A stretch of DNA of 64,000 bases from Selenomonas sp. oral taxon 920 (GCF_001717585.1 NZ_CP017042.1:124001-188000); one strand, 5' to 3'. Shown: positions 42,292 through 50,792, counted from the first letter of the stretch. Program-made: numbers and translations. Notes: a model not told the origin generated them from the letters alone.

Positions 42292-44211
42292 TTAGAAGTT
42301 ATACGTCCCGCCGAGGATGAAGTGGCGACTCGGTGCCGCATAGCCGCCCAGGGGCGACCAAATAGACGGTGTTGCACCCATGGATTCATACGATTCATCG
42401 GTGAGGTTGACGCCCTTCAAGTAGATCTTGAAATCCTTCGTCACATGATAATTTACGCCGAGATCAAGCGTCAGATAGCGAGAGTCGGTATAGTGTACCG
42501 TGCTGCGTCCTGTCACATAGTTGAGGTCGAGATCCGCATCCCATTTTCCCTGCGTGTAGGAGACACCGAGATTGTAGCCGTTCGGGCGTGTATTCGTCCG
42601 AAGGAAGTCCTTGGCGGGATCGGTGGAATCGACATGCGCATAGCTGTATGCCGTGCGGATTGTCCAGTGATCGTCGGCGCGATAGCGCGTGCTGAGTTCG
42701 AGTCCGCGGCGGTATTCCGTATCGACGTTCTCGTAGTGACCCGGATTACCGCCCGTTCCGTTCACCCAGTTGAGCGCATTCTTTAGCTTGCTCCAGTAGA
42801 TGCTGGCAGAGACGTTCCACTTGCGCGTGATTTGACTGTCCGCGCCAATGGTGAAGGTGTGGGATTTCTCCTGTTTGAGATCAGGATTCCCAATCCAGAA
42901 GGGCGTTCTTGCATAGCGCATCTTGAGGGACGGATTGTTGACCGCCTGCCCCCATGAGATATAGGCGTGCGTTTTGCGGTCGAACTTCTTGTTGAGGCTG
43001 ATGTGCGAGGTGACATCCGTGCCGAAGTCGTTGTGATGTTCGAGGCGCGAGCCGAGCTTCAGCGAGTAACCGCGCCCGAGCTGCCAGTCATCTTCGAGAA
43101 AGAGCGCCTTTGTGACGGCGGATACATCCATCGGGACATTGCCGCTCATCTCATGAATTTTCTCCTGCGACCAGAGGAAGCCGCCGATGAGCATATTTTT
43201 ATCGTTCAGCATCCACAGCTTTTGCCCCTCAAAGGCGTTGCGGCGCAGGTGGTGATCGTACTGCGAATTGAATCCGCCGATCGCAGTTGCTTCATTTCGA
43301 TAGAAACGCAGGAAGGTGCCCTCGCCCTCCTTCTCCGAGCCGAACATATAAGTGATGCCGTAGCCCGTATCGACGATGTCTGTGCGTCCTTGATACATGG
43401 ATGCACCGGTTCGCGGATTGCTCAAAAGAACGCCGTAGCCGTCGTCCGCCTCGTGGCGGCTGAACTCGAGGCGCAGGCGGTCATTGCCAAGGATGCGGTC
43501 AAATCCGACGTTGTAGTCCGTGCGGTTGATGTCACTGTTCTCAAAGGTGCGCTTTTCGCCATAGGCGTTCTTATATTGGAAGTCCCTGCGGCGCTCATGC
43601 GCGATGCCGACCTTGATGGTGTTCTTTTCATCGCCGCCGCTGACGTTCACCCCCGCACGCTTTTCGCCCCACGAGCCAAGCTGCATGTTGAAACTGCCGG
43701 ACGGTTTCCCTGCCGTCGGACGCTTCGTGATGATGTTGATGACGCCCGAGACGGCGCGCTCACCGTATAGAGAGGAGTTCGGCCCGCGCACGATCTCGAT
43801 GCGCTCCACATCGCCGATAGCGATCTGATCGACGTTGACGGCGTTCGTGTCACCGCTGACGACGAGATGATCCCAGTTGACCTTCTTGCCGTCTACCATG
43901 ACGAGGACGCGTGAGTCACCGTTGATCACGGGATAGGCGGCAAAGCCCTTCTGCACGACGTTGATATTCGCGCCCTTCAGTGCATCGGAGACGCTCTTGT
44001 AGTTGCCGCGCTCGATCTGCTCCTCCGAGATTAGCGTGACATCCGCCGGCACATCGCTGATCGCGGTATCGCTGCGGCTTGCCGTGACCACGATCGCCTC
44101 GGTCTCATAGGTCTGCGTGCTGTCGTCTGCTGCCTCTGCGGCATGTGCGGGATAGCCCATCCCAACGGTGAGCGCCCCTGCAATGAGACCGCTCAATACA
44201 CTTTTCTTCAT
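42292..44211 (-). CDS. TonB-dependent outer membrane receptor
   Basis: 639 residues. Signal peptide (about 1-24, ending AHA-A), a TonB box-like EAIVVTAS, the plug domain (SDVPADVTLISEEQIERGNY, VERIEIVRGPNSSLYGERAV, GVINIITKRP) and a 22-strand-type barrel ending in FILGGTYNF. It takes up a metal complex such as a siderophore, haem or cobalamin. Size and plug sequence are BtuB/CirA-like. It is the last gene of an operon with an ABC importer, beginning 14 bases after the binding-protein gene. TonB and ExbBD are not in the window. Confidence 0.93.
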   Translation of the reverse strand: MKKSVLSGLIAGALTVGMGYPAHAAEAADDSTQTYETEAIVVTASRSDTAISDVPADVTLISEEQIERGNYKSVSDALKGANINVVQKGFAAYPVINGDSRVLVMVDGKKVNWDHLVVSGDTNAVNVDQIAIGDVERIEIVRGPNSSLYGERAVSGVINIITKRPTAGKPSGSFNMQLGSWGEKRAGVNVSGGDEKNTIKVGIAHERRRDFQYKNAYGEKRTFENSDINRTDYNVGFDRILGNDRLRLEFSRHEADDGYGVLLSNPRTGASMYQGRTDIVDTGYGITYMFGSEKEGEGTFLRFYRNEATAIGGFNSQYDHHLRRNAFEGQKLWMLNDKNMLIGGFLWSQEKIHEMSGNVPMDVSAVTKALFLEDDWQLGRGYSLKLGSRLEHHNDFGTDVTSHISLNKKFDRKTHAYISWGQAVNNPSLKMRYARTPFWIGNPDLKQEKSHTFTIGADSQITRKWNVSASIYWSKLKNALNWVNGTGGNPGHYENVDTEYRRGLELSTRYRADDHWTIRTAYSYAHVDSTDPAKDFLRTNTRPNGYNLGVSYTQGKWDADLDLNYVTGRSTVHYTDSRYLTLDLGVNYHVTKDFKIYLKGVNLTDESYESMGATPSIWSPLGGYAAPSRHFILGGTYNF

Positions 44212-44225
44212 CCTTTTTGTCCTTT

Positions 44226-45260
44226 CTATTCATCCCTGAGGGCATCCAGCCCCGCGGATATATCCTCAAGCGCCGTGATACAGCGCCCGTTCCCGTTGTT
44301 GACGTCGGAAAAATTCACGATGATGATGCGGTTTTCCCGTACGGCTTTCATATTTTGGAGGTTTGGGTCGCCGCGCAGCTCTGCGCGTGCCTCCTCCTCC
44401 GTGCGATCCTTCGCATTCACATAGATGATGACCTCGGGCGCAAAGCCAAGGACGCGCTCGGGACCGACCGAACGCATCTGACGGTCGATGATGTTGTCCG
44501 CGCCCGCCTTGCGCGCGATGTCGTCGATGATGTAGGCGGGGCCGTACATACTGTAGAGACTGCTGCCATGCGACTGCAATATCATGGCAGAGTATCGTCG
44601 TTTGCGTGCGGTCGACCGTTTTTCCACGGCGGCAACGCGCTCTTGTAAACCTCTTGTATATTCGGCTGCGCGCTCCTCCGTGCCGAAGAGATGTCCCATA
44701 TCGGCGATAAACGGATAGACGGTTTCCTCCAATGTCGGACGCCCCTTGCGCACGGTGGCGGGTACGATGTACGCACCCACGCTGCGGTCAAAGTATGAAT
44801 ACACATCGCCAAGTGCCTCGGGGGTAAAGTGGTGCGACCACCCGATGATGAGATCGGGACGGAGTGCCACGACCTCTTCGCGGCTCGGCACATAGGGCGC
44901 GGCTAGAATGGGGAGCGCAGTGTAGGCGTCCGCATACGAGGGCGGCTCCGCGCCGTAGGGCGCGATCGTGCCGATAATGCGGCTCTCAAGACTGAGGTCG
45001 ATCAGCAGCTCCGTCGCGCCGGGATAGGAGATAAGCACGCGCTCCGGCGGATGGGCGAGCGTGAACGTGGCGGGGCGTCCCTCGCTGTCCGCGGTCGTGT
45101 AGGTGATGCCGTCCACGGGCTGCTCCGATGGTGCGTGTGAGCCGCGACCGTCCGTCGCGGAGAGCAAGAGGATGAGGGCGGAGAGTGCGAGCAGGGGGAG
45201 GAGACTCAGCATATGAGAGATGCGGCGAAGCATTCTGCCCTTTGTCTGCGTGCCCTTCAT
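44226..45260 (-). CDS. FecB/BtuF-type substrate-binding protein of an iron-complex ABC transporter
   Basis: 344 residues. A single membrane segment (about 15-35) without lipobox Cys suggests an uncleaved anchor or unusual signal. The mature part is a cluster A-II binding protein: PPERVLISYPGATELLIDL, LRPDLIIGWSHHFTPEALGD, a long spine helix (ERAAEYTRGLQERVAAVEKR) and FAPEVIIYVNAKD. It captures the imported chelate in the periplasm. Four-base overlap (ATGA) with the ATPase gene. Confidence 0.88.
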   Translation of the reverse strand: MKGTQTKGRMLRRISHMLSLLPLLALSALILLLSATDGRGSHAPSEQPVDGITYTTADSEGRPATFTLAHPPERVLISYPGATELLIDLSLESRIIGTIAPYGAEPPSYADAYTALPILAAPYVPSREEVVALRPDLIIGWSHHFTPEALGDVYSYFDRSVGAYIVPATVRKGRPTLEETVYPFIADMGHLFGTEERAAEYTRGLQERVAAVEKRSTARKRRYSAMILQSHGSSLYSMYGPAYIIDDIARKAGADNIIDRQMRSVGPERVLGFAPEVIIYVNAKDRTEEEARAELRGDPNLQNMKAVRENRIIIVNFSDVNNGNGRCITALEDISAGLDALRDE

Positions 45261-46030
45261 AGCGTCTGCTCCGTGCGGTAGTCGACGAGCGGCAGTCCCG
45301 CCGCATCATAGCTGACATTTGCGCGCACGCCGTAGATCGCAGCGAGCATCTCCTCCGTGATGATCTCGCGCGGCGTTCCGATGCGCTCGATGCGTCCCGC
45401 CTTCATCACGACGAGGAGATCGGCGTACATTGCAGCGAGGTTCAGATCGTGGAGGGCGGCAATGACGCCGATGCCGAGTCCCTTGACCAGTTCAAGTATA
45501 TGCAGCTGATATTTGATGTCGAGATGATTCGTCGGCTCGTCGAGGATGAGCAGCTGCGGCTCCTGTACGAGACAGCGCGCGAGCATGACGCGCTGCTGCT
45601 CGCCGCCCGAGAGCTCGTTGAAGCTGCGCTGTGCCGCGTCCGCCATGCCGACGCGTTCCAGTGCCGCGCGGACAAGCGCGAGATCCTCCTCTGTGTCCTC
45701 CTCGAAGCTCTCCTTGTACGGAGCACGCCCCATGAGGGCAATCTCCTCGACCGTGAAGTCGAAGTCAACGGCGTGGAACTGCCCCATGACGCCGATCTCC
45801 TGTGCCGCGGCACGCAGGGGAATCTCTGCGATCGGCGTGCCGTCCATTGTGACCTGCCCCTCCTGTACGCGATGGACGCGGTAGAGATGCTTGAGCAGGG
45901 TGGACTTTCCGCAGCCGTTCGGCCCGAGCAGGGCGACGAAGCGGTCGGCGGGGAGATCGGCGGTAATGCCGTGCAGGATCTCCTTTGCACCGATGCGGAA
46001 TTTCAGATGTTCGATATGGATGTTTTTCAT
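45257..46030 (-). CDS. FecE/FhuC-type ABC transporter ATPase
   Basis: 257 residues. Walker A GPNGCGKST (36-44), Q loop in VMGQFHAVDFDF, signature LSGGEQQR, Walker B LLILDEPTNHLD and the H loop in ALHDLNLAA. It energises import of the iron complex. It overlaps both neighbours by four bases, so the transporter genes are translationally coupled. Confidence 0.94.
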   Translation of the reverse strand: MKNIHIEHLKFRIGAKEILHGITADLPADRFVALLGPNGCGKSTLLKHLYRVHRVQEGQVTMDGTPIAEIPLRAAAQEIGVMGQFHAVDFDFTVEEIALMGRAPYKESFEEDTEEDLALVRAALERVGMADAAQRSFNELSGGEQQRVMLARCLVQEPQLLILDEPTNHLDIKYQLHILELVKGLGIGVIAALHDLNLAAMYADLLVVMKAGRIERIGTPREIITEEMLAAIYGVRANVSYDAAGLPLVDYRTEQTL

Positions 46031-47058
46031 TTCCCGCCTCCGAAATTTCCGCCGCTGCCAAAGAGCAGCTTCATGAAGAGCGGTGCACCGATGAGTGCCG
46101 TGATGATGCCGATGGGCAGATCGCCCGCAGGGAGCAGCGTGCGCGCGAGGAGATCCGCGACGACGAGGAAGATCGCACCGACGAGAAGGGCGGCGGGCAG
46201 CAGCCGTCGATGGGATGCGCCCGTAAACGCGCGTACGAGATGTGGGACGACAAGACCGACGAAGCCGATGATGCCGCAGGTCGCGACAAGGACACCCGTC
46301 AGCAGTGCGAGGAGTCCCATGTAGAGGCGGCGCTTTGCACTTGCGTCGATGCCGAGCGTTACGGCAAGCTCCTCACCGAGGAGCAGCACGTCGAGCGTGC
46401 GCAGCTGGGAGAGAAAGTAGACGGCGAGCGCGGTGACAATGAGGACGGGCAGGAAAAGGCTGTGCCACTTCGCGTCGGCAAGGCTGCCCATCGTCCAGAA
46501 CGCGGCGGACTGCATGCCCTCCGCATCCGCCGCCATGTAGACGATGAAGTTCGTCGCCGCGACGCACAGAGCGCTGATCGCTGCGCCCGCGAGCACAAGC
46601 TTTACCGTTGAGACGCGCCGATGAATCCCCGCGAGCATGAGCACGGCGAGTGTCGCGAGAATCGCGCCGAGGAAGGCGCAGCCGGGCACGCCGAACGGGA
46701 TCGCTGCCGACCCAATGAGAATGGCAAGCGTTGCGCCGACGGACGCGCCCGAGGCGATGCCGAGGATGAACGGCTCCGCGAGCGGGTTCTGTACGCTCGC
46801 CTGCATGACGACACCTGCAAGCGCAAGTCCCGCCCCTGCGGTCATCGCGAGCAGGACGCGCGGCACGCGCAGCGACCAGATGATGTCTGTGACGGCGGGA
46901 TCGACGGCGGGGACATTGCCCGTCAGTTTCGCCGTGATGATGGCAAGCGTATCGCCCGCAGGGACCGAGACGCTGCCCGCCGATACCGCACAGACAGCGA
47001 TGAGGGCGAGCAGGATGGAGAGTGCGAACGGCGATGCGAGCAAAGTTTTGATGCGCAA
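46027..47058 (-). CDS. FecCD/BtuC-type ABC transporter permease
   Basis: 343 residues with about ten membrane helices and the FecCD marks RVPRVLLAMTAGAGLALAGV, NPLAEPFILGIASGASVGA and GIIGFVGLVVPHLVR (the ATPase-contact loop). As the only permease gene it would form a homodimer. It is the first gene of the operon 47058-42292, behind a promoter with an iron-box-like repeat. Confidence 0.94.
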   Translation of the reverse strand: MRIKTLLASPFALSILLALIAVCAVSAGSVSVPAGDTLAIITAKLTGNVPAVDPAVTDIIWSLRVPRVLLAMTAGAGLALAGVVMQASVQNPLAEPFILGIASGASVGATLAILIGSAAIPFGVPGCAFLGAILATLAVLMLAGIHRRVSTVKLVLAGAAISALCVAATNFIVYMAADAEGMQSAAFWTMGSLADAKWHSLFLPVLIVTALAVYFLSQLRTLDVLLLGEELAVTLGIDASAKRRLYMGLLALLTGVLVATCGIIGFVGLVVPHLVRAFTGASHRRLLPAALLVGAIFLVVADLLARTLLPAGDLPIGIITALIGAPLFMKLLFGSGGNFGGGK

Positions 47059-47100
47059 GGAAAATCCTTTCTGTGAATACGCCGATATGTTCTTAAACGC

Positions 47101-47146
47101 GAATAATATTCATGTTGAGAATACGGTATTTTATGGTTACTGTCAA
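47101..47146 (-). promoter_or_regulatory. Promoter of the iron-transport operon with a Fur-box-like repeat
   Basis: TTGACA (47146-47141), 17 bases, TATTCT (47123-47118). Directly after the -10 is an inverted repeat GAATAATATTC (47101-47111) next to GTTGAGAAT, similar to half-sites of Fur boxes. Iron repression is inferred. Confidence 0.6.
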
Positions 47147-47282
47147 TGAAAATCTGTCGCAGTTTATAGAATAGATATATTCACGCAGATTAGGGAGAAG
47201 GATGGCATAAGAAAACGACACATCTCATCGAGCGGGATGTGCCGTGCTTGACATTTGTAGAATATTTTTCTATAATAACAGC

Positions 47283-47380
47283 ATAAAAGGACGACCGGTG
47301 TGTGGTAGCGCCGGTCTCTCCACAGAATTTTATGTTCTTGAAGAAGGAGCCGACGTGAACCGCGCGTACGGTTCTTTTTT
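47283..47380 (+). ncRNA. Antitoxin RNA of type I toxin-antitoxin locus 3 (predicted)
   Basis: Perfect promoter (TTGACA 47248-47253, 17 bases, TATAAT 47271-47276). RNA of about 98 bases: hairpin GACCGG/CCGGTC (47293-47316), linker with GGAGCCGACGTGA, terminator GAACCG/CGGTTC with six T (47357-47380). Convergent with the toxin gene ending at 47385. Confidence 0.75.
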
Positions 47381-47384
47381 CTGT

Positions 47385-47465
47385 TTACCTAGTAATCAGA
47401 AATATGATGTTGAATGCGAGCGTTGCCGCCGCAATCAGGAGCGATAGCTTTTCGTAAAGCGTCAC
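47385..47465 (-). CDS. Small hydrophobic toxin peptide, type I TA locus 3
   Basis: 26 residues, (M)TLYEKLSLLIAAATL and then AFNIIFLITR. One membrane helix with a charged N-terminal motif shared by the family. The GTG at 47465 is favoured over the ATG at 47471 because the G-rich Shine-Dalgarno (GGGGG) has proper spacing only to the GTG. That site is paired with the CTCCC before it. Extended -10 (TGC then TATACT, 47524-47519). Confidence 0.7.
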   Translation of the reverse strand: MTLYEKLSLLIAAATLAFNIIFLITR

Positions 47466-47578
47466 GCACATCACCCCCACAAAGGGAGTAAACCGACATT
47501 CACCGGTCGCTTGCTGTGAGTATAGCATATAATTCCTGCGATAGAAAGCACGAAGATAAGCGGATGGGAGTTTTGTGC

Positions 47579-48094
47579 ATGGAGCCGTTGTTTTTTATCC
47601 GCCGGCCGAATGAAATTCTGGGTCTATGGGGGCATAAGCCCACGACATTGTCCCTTTATGCGCAAAAGAAGCTATCCTTATACAAACAAAATGACATGCC
47701 CTATGTTTCCGATGCGCTACAGCGGCTTACAGGCTGTCAAATCTCGGCAGAGGCTCTGTTTTTCAGCGACAACGGACAGGAACTCTATATGGAGTTCCCT
47801 GAACTCGCGGAACAGTATATAGCGATTGCCGATGATGGTCAGGGGGATCTTTGGCTGATGAACCTGCAAAATGGGGAGATGTGCTTCTTTGACCATGGAG
47901 AATGGGAACATCCTCTGACAGAGCTGCACATTGATTTTAAGAAATTCGTTCAACTCGCAGATTTGATTGCCCAATGGGAGTGCTTTTTGAATACGGATGC
48001 ACAGGATACGTCAAGGCAGGAGGAGCTCATATGGGACGAGATGAGAAAATTGGATAAAGAGCTTCCGGAGAAGTATCCGTTTTCCCTGAAATAA
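47579..48094 (+). CDS. SMI1/KNR4 (SUKH)-like protein
   Basis: 171 residues. The segment ISAEALFFSDNGQELYMEFP, then YIAIADDGQGDLWLMN and CFFDHGEWEHPL has the SUKH order (Gly-containing turn, acidic loop, His near the strand end), followed by FKKFVQLADLI. SUKH proteins often act as immunity proteins of polymorphic toxins; no such toxin is nearby. The gene is clearly more AT-rich than the chromosome and lies between two near-identical toxin-antitoxin units, suggesting recent arrival. GGGAG lies eight bases before the ATG at 47579. Confidence 0.7.
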   Translation: MEPLFFIRRPNEILGLWGHKPTTLSLYAQKKLSLYKQNDMPYVSDALQRLTGCQISAEALFFSDNGQELYMEFPELAEQYIAIADDGQGDLWLMNLQNGEMCFFDHGEWEHPLTELHIDFKKFVQLADLIAQWECFLNTDAQDTSRQEELIWDEMRKLDKELPEKYPFSLK

Positions 48095-48197
48095 ATCATC
48101 TGAACAACGGTCCTGCAGACGAACGCACATGAGGGATATATGTTCGCAAACATGCGCCGTGCTTGACATTTGTAGAATATTTTTCTATAATAACAGC

Positions 48198-48295
48198 ATA
48201 AAAGGACGACCGGTGTGTGGTTACGTCGGTCACTCCTGCGAAATTAGATTTCTTGAAAGAGGAGCCGACGTGAGCCGCACGTACGGCTCTTCTTT
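48198..48295 (+). ncRNA. Antitoxin RNA of type I toxin-antitoxin locus 4 (predicted)
   Basis: Perfect promoter (TTGACA 48163-48168, 17 bases, TATAAT 48186-48191). Hairpin GACCG/CGGTC, linker GGAGCCGACGTGA, terminator GAGCCG/CGGCTC (48272-48289) with a T run interrupted by one C. The terminator stem changed on both sides relative to locus 3 (AACCG to AGCCG, CGGTT to CGGCT), which supports pairing. Confidence 0.75.
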
Positions 48296-48299
48296 CTGC

Positions 48300-48380
48300 C
48301 TACTTAGAGATCAGAAATATGATGTTGAATGCGAGCGTTGCCGCCGCAATCAGGAGCGATAGCTTTTCGGAAAGCGTCAC
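48300..48380 (-). CDS. Small hydrophobic toxin peptide, type I TA locus 4
   Basis: 26 residues, (M)TLSEKLSLLIAAATL and then AFNIIFLISK. It differs from locus 3 at three positions. GTG start at 48380 by the same Shine-Dalgarno spacing argument (GGGGGGG upstream, opposed by CTCCC). Extended -10 (TGC then TATAAT, 48438-48433). The -35 region overlaps the terminator hairpin at 48460-48505. Confidence 0.7.
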   Translation of the reverse strand: MTLSEKLSLLIAAATLAFNIIFLISK

Positions 48381-48459
48381 GCACATCCCCCCCACAAAGG
48401 GAGTAAACCGACATTCACCGGTCGCCGAATTTATTATAGCACATCGTTTTTTTCCGGGG

Positions 48460-48505
48460 AAGTGCCAAAAGGAGCAGACAAACGTGTCTGCTCCTTTTGG
48501 CACTT
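48460..48505. terminator. Strong bidirectional hairpin
   Basis: About 21-base perfect stem (AAGTGCCAAAAGGAGCAGAC and complement) between the toxin promoter and the aldehyde dehydrogenase promoter; it separates the two transcription units. Confidence 0.8.
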
Positions 48506-48518
48506 TCCTGTATTTCAC

Positions 48519-48547
48519 TTGCGAGTTTCGCGCGTGCGTCGTATAAT
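48519..48547 (+). promoter_or_regulatory. Promoter of the aldehyde dehydrogenase gene
   Basis: TTGCGA, 17 bases, TATAAT. Confidence 0.7.
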
Positions 48548-48581
48548 TGAGAAAAAACAGACACGCAAGGAGGACGATACC

Positions 48582-50009
48582 ATGCAGTCGATTCATATGC
48601 TGATTGGCGGCAGGCGCGTCGCGGGCGAGGAGACGATGCCCGTCCATAACAAGGCGACGGGCGAGATGATTGCCGAGATTTGGACGGCAGATGAAAAGCA
48701 GGTGCGCGCGGCGGTGGACGCGGCAGAGCGCGCCTTTCGTGAAGTGCAGCTCAGCCCCTACGAGCGCTACGAGATCATCATGCGTGCGGCGAACCTTATG
48801 CACGAGCGGCGCGAGGAGTTTGCAACGGCACTGTCTGCCGAGGCGGGAAAACCCATACGCGATGCGCGCGGCGAGATTGACCGCGCCTACCAGACGCTGA
48901 TCCTCTCGGCAGAGGAGGCGAAGCGCCTGCGCGGAGATACGGTACCACTCGCGGGTGCACCGGGCTGCGCGGGGCACATGGCGTTCACCATCCGCCGTCC
49001 GCTCGGTGTTGTCTGCGCGATCACGCCGTTCAACTTCCCCGTGAATCTCGCTGCGCACAAGATCGGTCCTGCGCTTGCGGCGGGCAATACCGTCGTCTAC
49101 AAGCCCGCCTCTGCAACGCCGCTCACAGCGTCCCTGCTGTGCGAAGTCTTTCAGGAGGCGGGACTTCCTGCGGGCTGTCTCAACCTCGTCTACGGCGCGG
49201 GCAGCAAGATCGGGCGTCTGCTCACGGCGGATGAGCGCATTCGGATGTTCTCGTTTACAGGCAGCGTTCCCGTCGGCAAGGCACTCCACGAGGCAGTGGG
49301 CTTTCGCCGCATCTCCTTGGAGCTTGGCTCGAACTCTGCGAATATCGTGCACGAGGATGTGGATGATGTCACATGGGTCGCCGAGCACTGCGCGCGCCAT
49401 GCGTTTGTGAATGCGGGGCAGGTCTGCATCTCCTGTCAGCGTGTCTACGTATCGCGCAGCATCTATGAGGAATTCTGTCAGGCGGCAGTGGAGGCAGCGC
49501 GGAATTTCCAAAGCGGTGATCTCATGGATGTGCACACGCAGATCGGACCGATGATCTCCGAGCGTGAGGCGGAGCGCATCGAGGAGTGGGTGGATGAGGC
49601 AGAGGATGAGGGCGCACGTGTCCTCACGGGCGGAAATCGTACGGGTGCATTCTACGAGCCGACCGTGCTCACGGATGTCACGCCTGCGATGAAGGTCGTC
49701 TCGGCGGAGACCTTTGCGCCCGTATTCAGCATCATCCCCTATGATACCATCGAGGAAGCAGTCGCGGCGGTCAACGATACGCGATACGGACTGCAGGCCG
49801 GTGTCTTCACGCACTCCCTCGCCGTCGCGAACTACTGCGCCGAGAATCTGGAAGTAGGCGGCGTGATCATCGGCGACGGCGCGACCTTCCGCATGGACAA
49901 TATGCCCTATGGCGGCGTCAAGGACAGCGGCATCGGCCGCGAGGGGCCCGCCTACGCCATCCGCGAGCTCACCGAGGAGAAGCTGATCGTGCTGAATGTT
50001 AAGGGCTGA
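48582..50009 (+). CDS. NAD(P)-dependent aldehyde dehydrogenase
   Basis: 475 residues of the ALDH superfamily. Cofactor region TPFNFPVNLAAHKIGPALAA, catalytic Glu in SLELGSNSANIV, catalytic Cys in NAGQVCISCQR, and the C-terminal MPYGGVKDSGIGREG. It oxidises an aldehyde to an acid or acyl product. The sequence is near the lactaldehyde, succinate-semialdehyde and phosphonoacetaldehyde branches, but the substrate is not certain. Own promoter and terminator. AAGGAGG precedes the ATG. Confidence 0.9.
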   Translation: MQSIHMLIGGRRVAGEETMPVHNKATGEMIAEIWTADEKQVRAAVDAAERAFREVQLSPYERYEIIMRAANLMHERREEFATALSAEAGKPIRDARGEIDRAYQTLILSAEEAKRLRGDTVPLAGAPGCAGHMAFTIRRPLGVVCAITPFNFPVNLAAHKIGPALAAGNTVVYKPASATPLTASLLCEVFQEAGLPAGCLNLVYGAGSKIGRLLTADERIRMFSFTGSVPVGKALHEAVGFRRISLELGSNSANIVHEDVDDVTWVAEHCARHAFVNAGQVCISCQRVYVSRSIYEEFCQAAVEAARNFQSGDLMDVHTQIGPMISEREAERIEEWVDEAEDEGARVLTGGNRTGAFYEPTVLTDVTPAMKVVSAETFAPVFSIIPYDTIEEAVAAVNDTRYGLQAGVFTHSLAVANYCAENLEVGGVIIGDGATFRMDNMPYGGVKDSGIGREGPAYAIRELTEEKLIVLNVKG

Positions 50010-50064
50010 GGGAACGGATAAATTTTATCAAGTGATTACCGCAGCAGCGCAGGGAAACCCTGAG

Positions 50065-50112
50065 AAAAGAATCCCCCGTCTGAGTCCCTGAACTCAGGCG
50101 GGGGATTCTTTT
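50065..50112. terminator. Terminator after the aldehyde dehydrogenase gene
   Basis: AAAAGAATCCCCCG(TC)TGAGT and complement, T run on both strands. Confidence 0.9.
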
Positions 50113-50166
50113 GCATTCATGGCGGCGAGAATGAACAGCGCCGGCAGAACAAACATGTATGCGCGT

Positions 50167-50655
50167 TTATCGCTTCTCTGCGAGGACGCGCCCCTCTTTG
50201 CCAGTCATGTGTGCGATGCTCATCTCGAGCATACAGAAGCGATCCCATTGGCGTTCGATCTCGTCTGTGTGGCGCTGCTCGGTATTGTTGGGCGCGTAGC
50301 GGACAGCAAGCTTTCGGATCGAGGCGAGTTTCTCCTCCTCGTCCTCGATGATGCGGACGCTGCCAAAGACGATGACGCTGCGGTAGGCACTCGTGTATTT
50401 CTCGGGAATGACCTCGTCCTGATCGATGACGGCGAAGGAGGCGTTCGGGTTTTGACGGATCGCGTCGATCTTATGCCCCGTGAGCGCGCTGTGGAAATAG
50501 ATGTGCTCGCCGTCGTAGACGTAGCTGAGGGGAACGGCGTAGGGGAACGCCTTGTCGCCTGCAAGCGCCAGGATGCCCGACGTTCCGCGCAGAAGCACGG
50601 CCTCGGTCTCCTCGAATGAAAGTTCCTGTGCCTTGCGGCGCATCTTGTAGAACAT
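50167..50655 (-). CDS. Pyridoxamine 5'-phosphate oxidase family protein (NimA-like)
   Basis: 162 residues of the split-barrel flavin fold. The start MRRKAQELS, the flavin-site stretch PYAVPLSYVYDGEHIYFHSA, and the conserved FGSVRIIED strand match the PPOX/NimA group, which includes nitroimidazole-resistance and general flavin reductases. Two ATG codons lie in tandem; I chose 50655 because GGAGG is then six further bases away. A read-through of the upstream tRNA is not a coding extension. Confidence 0.85.
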   Translation of the reverse strand: MFYKMRRKAQELSFEETEAVLLRGTSGILALAGDKAFPYAVPLSYVYDGEHIYFHSALTGHKIDAIRQNPNASFAVIDQDEVIPEKYTSAYRSVIVFGSVRIIEDEEEKLASIRKLAVRYAPNNTEQRHTDEIERQWDRFCMLEMSIAHMTGKEGRVLAEKR

Positions 50656-50716
50656 CATGTACCTCCATATCAAAAACGGAGGAGATCCGAATGGATTCCT
50701 CCGCGAAAGATCAAGA

Positions 50717-50792
50717 TGGTGGAGACGAAGAGGATTGAACTCTCGACCCCCAGATTGCGAACCTGGTGCTCTCCCAGCTGAGCTACGTCCCC
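50717..50792 (-). tRNA. tRNA-Ala (anticodon CGC)
   Basis: 76 bases with an encoded CCA. Acceptor GGGGACG/CGTCTCC (one G-U), D arm AGCTCAGCTGGGAGAGC, anticodon loop TTCGCAA (CGC, reads GCG), T arm with GTTCAAT. Promoter upstream on the minus strand: TTGCAT (50837-50832), 17 bases, TATAAT (50814-50809). Confidence 0.94.

Larger units (their letters stand above)
47241..47515. repeat. Direct repeat containing TA locus 3
   Basis: About 270 bases, nearly identical to 48156-48424: same promoter, antitoxin RNA, toxin gene and toxin leader. The two copies flank the SUKH-like gene in direct orientation. Confidence 0.85.
48156..48424. repeat. Direct repeat containing TA locus 4
   Basis: Second copy of the 47241-47515 repeat. 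The promoter-proximal 60 bases are identical; differences concentrate in the hairpin loop and the bases after it. Confidence 0.85.

Noticed and set aside
42292-44225. Cobalamin riboswitch controlling the TonB receptor
   Set aside because: The gene is preceded by only 14 bases after the binding-protein gene, and the operon leader (47059-47117) is too short and lacks B12-box-like sequence.
48300-49814. 504-residue leftward frame opposite the aldehyde dehydrogenase that runs into the toxin gene
   Set aside because: Only the last 26 codons (the toxin) have a start, ribosome site and family resemblance; the rest mirrors a real gene.
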